This document shows positions 30,784 through 30,891 of a stretch of DNA of 30,891 nucleotides, piece by piece; positions within the stretch are counted from its first letter, which is position 1; each line of letters starts with the position of its first letter. The notes under the pieces were generated by a model. It was not told where the DNA came from. It saw only the letters and a program-made list of their open reading frames with translations, and ran no database searches. The stretch spans positions 1 to 30,891 of IMG/VR virus record IMGVR_UViG_3300037041_000357. One strand, given 5' to 3'. The translations under genes were made by a program, and so were the position numbers. Origin of the DNA: a virus.

Positions 30784-30891
30784 AAACAGAAACAAACACA
30801 CTAAAAGATGGCACAGTCATCACTGGCTTCAAGAATGATTTAATCACTAACGGCCACAAAACAACAAAGAACTTTTATGAATTTCAGATGC
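30780..30891 (+). CDS. FkbM methyltransferase, 3'-truncated copy at window end
   Basis: The first 37 codons, identical in sequence to the start of the gene at 1017-1667, run to the end of the window. Truncated only by the end of the sequence. The identity with the left copy marks the point where the circular genome joins. Confidence 0.85.
   Translation, partial: MKTETNTLKDGTVITGFKNDLITNGHKTTKNFYEFQM

Larger units (their letters stand above)
29977..30891. repeat. Right copy of imperfect terminal repeat
   Basis: Counterpart of 1-1128, lacking about 213 bases that carry the 76-residue gene. The last 127 bases (30765-30891) are identical to 1002-1128, and the base just before (30764) differs. 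This length is suggestive of an assembly overlap with k=127 rather than a biological repeat end. Confidence 0.9.

Noticed and set aside
1-30891. tRNA genes, CRISPR arrays, integrase and attachment sites
   Set aside because: None was recognised by reading; terminal repeats are better explained by assembly of a circular genome.

Overview
This window is most simply read as a nearly complete genome of a tailed double-stranded DNA phage (siphovirus-like, since it has a tape measure and tail proteins but no sheath was recognised) infecting a member of the Bacteroidota, probably Flavobacteriia-like. The reasons are AT-rich coding, start codons preceded by A-rich leaders rather than Shine-Dalgarno sequences, a good TTTG-N20-TAnnTTTG promoter, and typical Bacteroidota phage families (DUF3127-type single-stranded DNA-binding protein, BT4734/VirE-N primase, M15 endolysin). 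No integrase, tRNA gene, CRISPR array or clear lysogeny repressor was seen. TGA, TAG and TAA are all used as stops, so the code looks standard.

The two ends repeat each other imperfectly. Bases 1-1128 correspond to 29977-30891, with about 91% protein identity in the shared glycosyltransferase, a 213-bp insertion present only in the left copy, and an exact match over the last 127 bp. The best explanation is a circular or terminally redundant genome of about 29.8-30.0 kb, closed through two strain variants; a true duplication is the alternative.

Layout, read as a circle. (1) 23917-30126: early/replication operon with a ribbon-helix-helix regulator, small proteins, YqaJ-like exonuclease, single-stranded DNA-binding protein, a DUF3820+J-domain fusion, primase, SF3-like helicase, an AT-rich repeat region that may be the origin, a VRR-NUC nuclease and a small helix-turn-helix protein. 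(2) 152-2535: accessory glycan cassette (glycosyltransferase, FkbM methyltransferase, second glycosyltransferase, small membrane protein). (3) 2536-5056: small unknowns, a sigma-factor-like protein and the two terminase subunits. (4) 5083-14161: tail proteins, tape measure and a fused tail-completion/fibre protein with a C1q-like domain. (5) 14163-15520: small membrane proteins (holin candidates), a gp10-like protein and a MuF-like protein. (6) 15517-17444: the only minus-strand genes, two related proteins resembling tail assembly chaperones and a DNA methyltransferase. (7) 17484-23758: protease-scaffold fusion, major capsid protein, probable tail tube protein, portal, a GIY-YIG homing endonuclease, head connector, M15 endolysin and a small membrane protein, closed by a strong terminator.

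The structural genes are all of familiar kinds but their order is shuffled: tail genes follow TerL directly, and the portal lies after the capsid and tube. Notable unexplained signals are a repeated TATAATATATAA element just upstream of late genes, a possible structured small RNA with its own promoter and terminator at 26360-26475, four exact copies of a 19-bp inverted/direct repeat after the helicase gene, and a repeated A/C leader before two early-gene starts.
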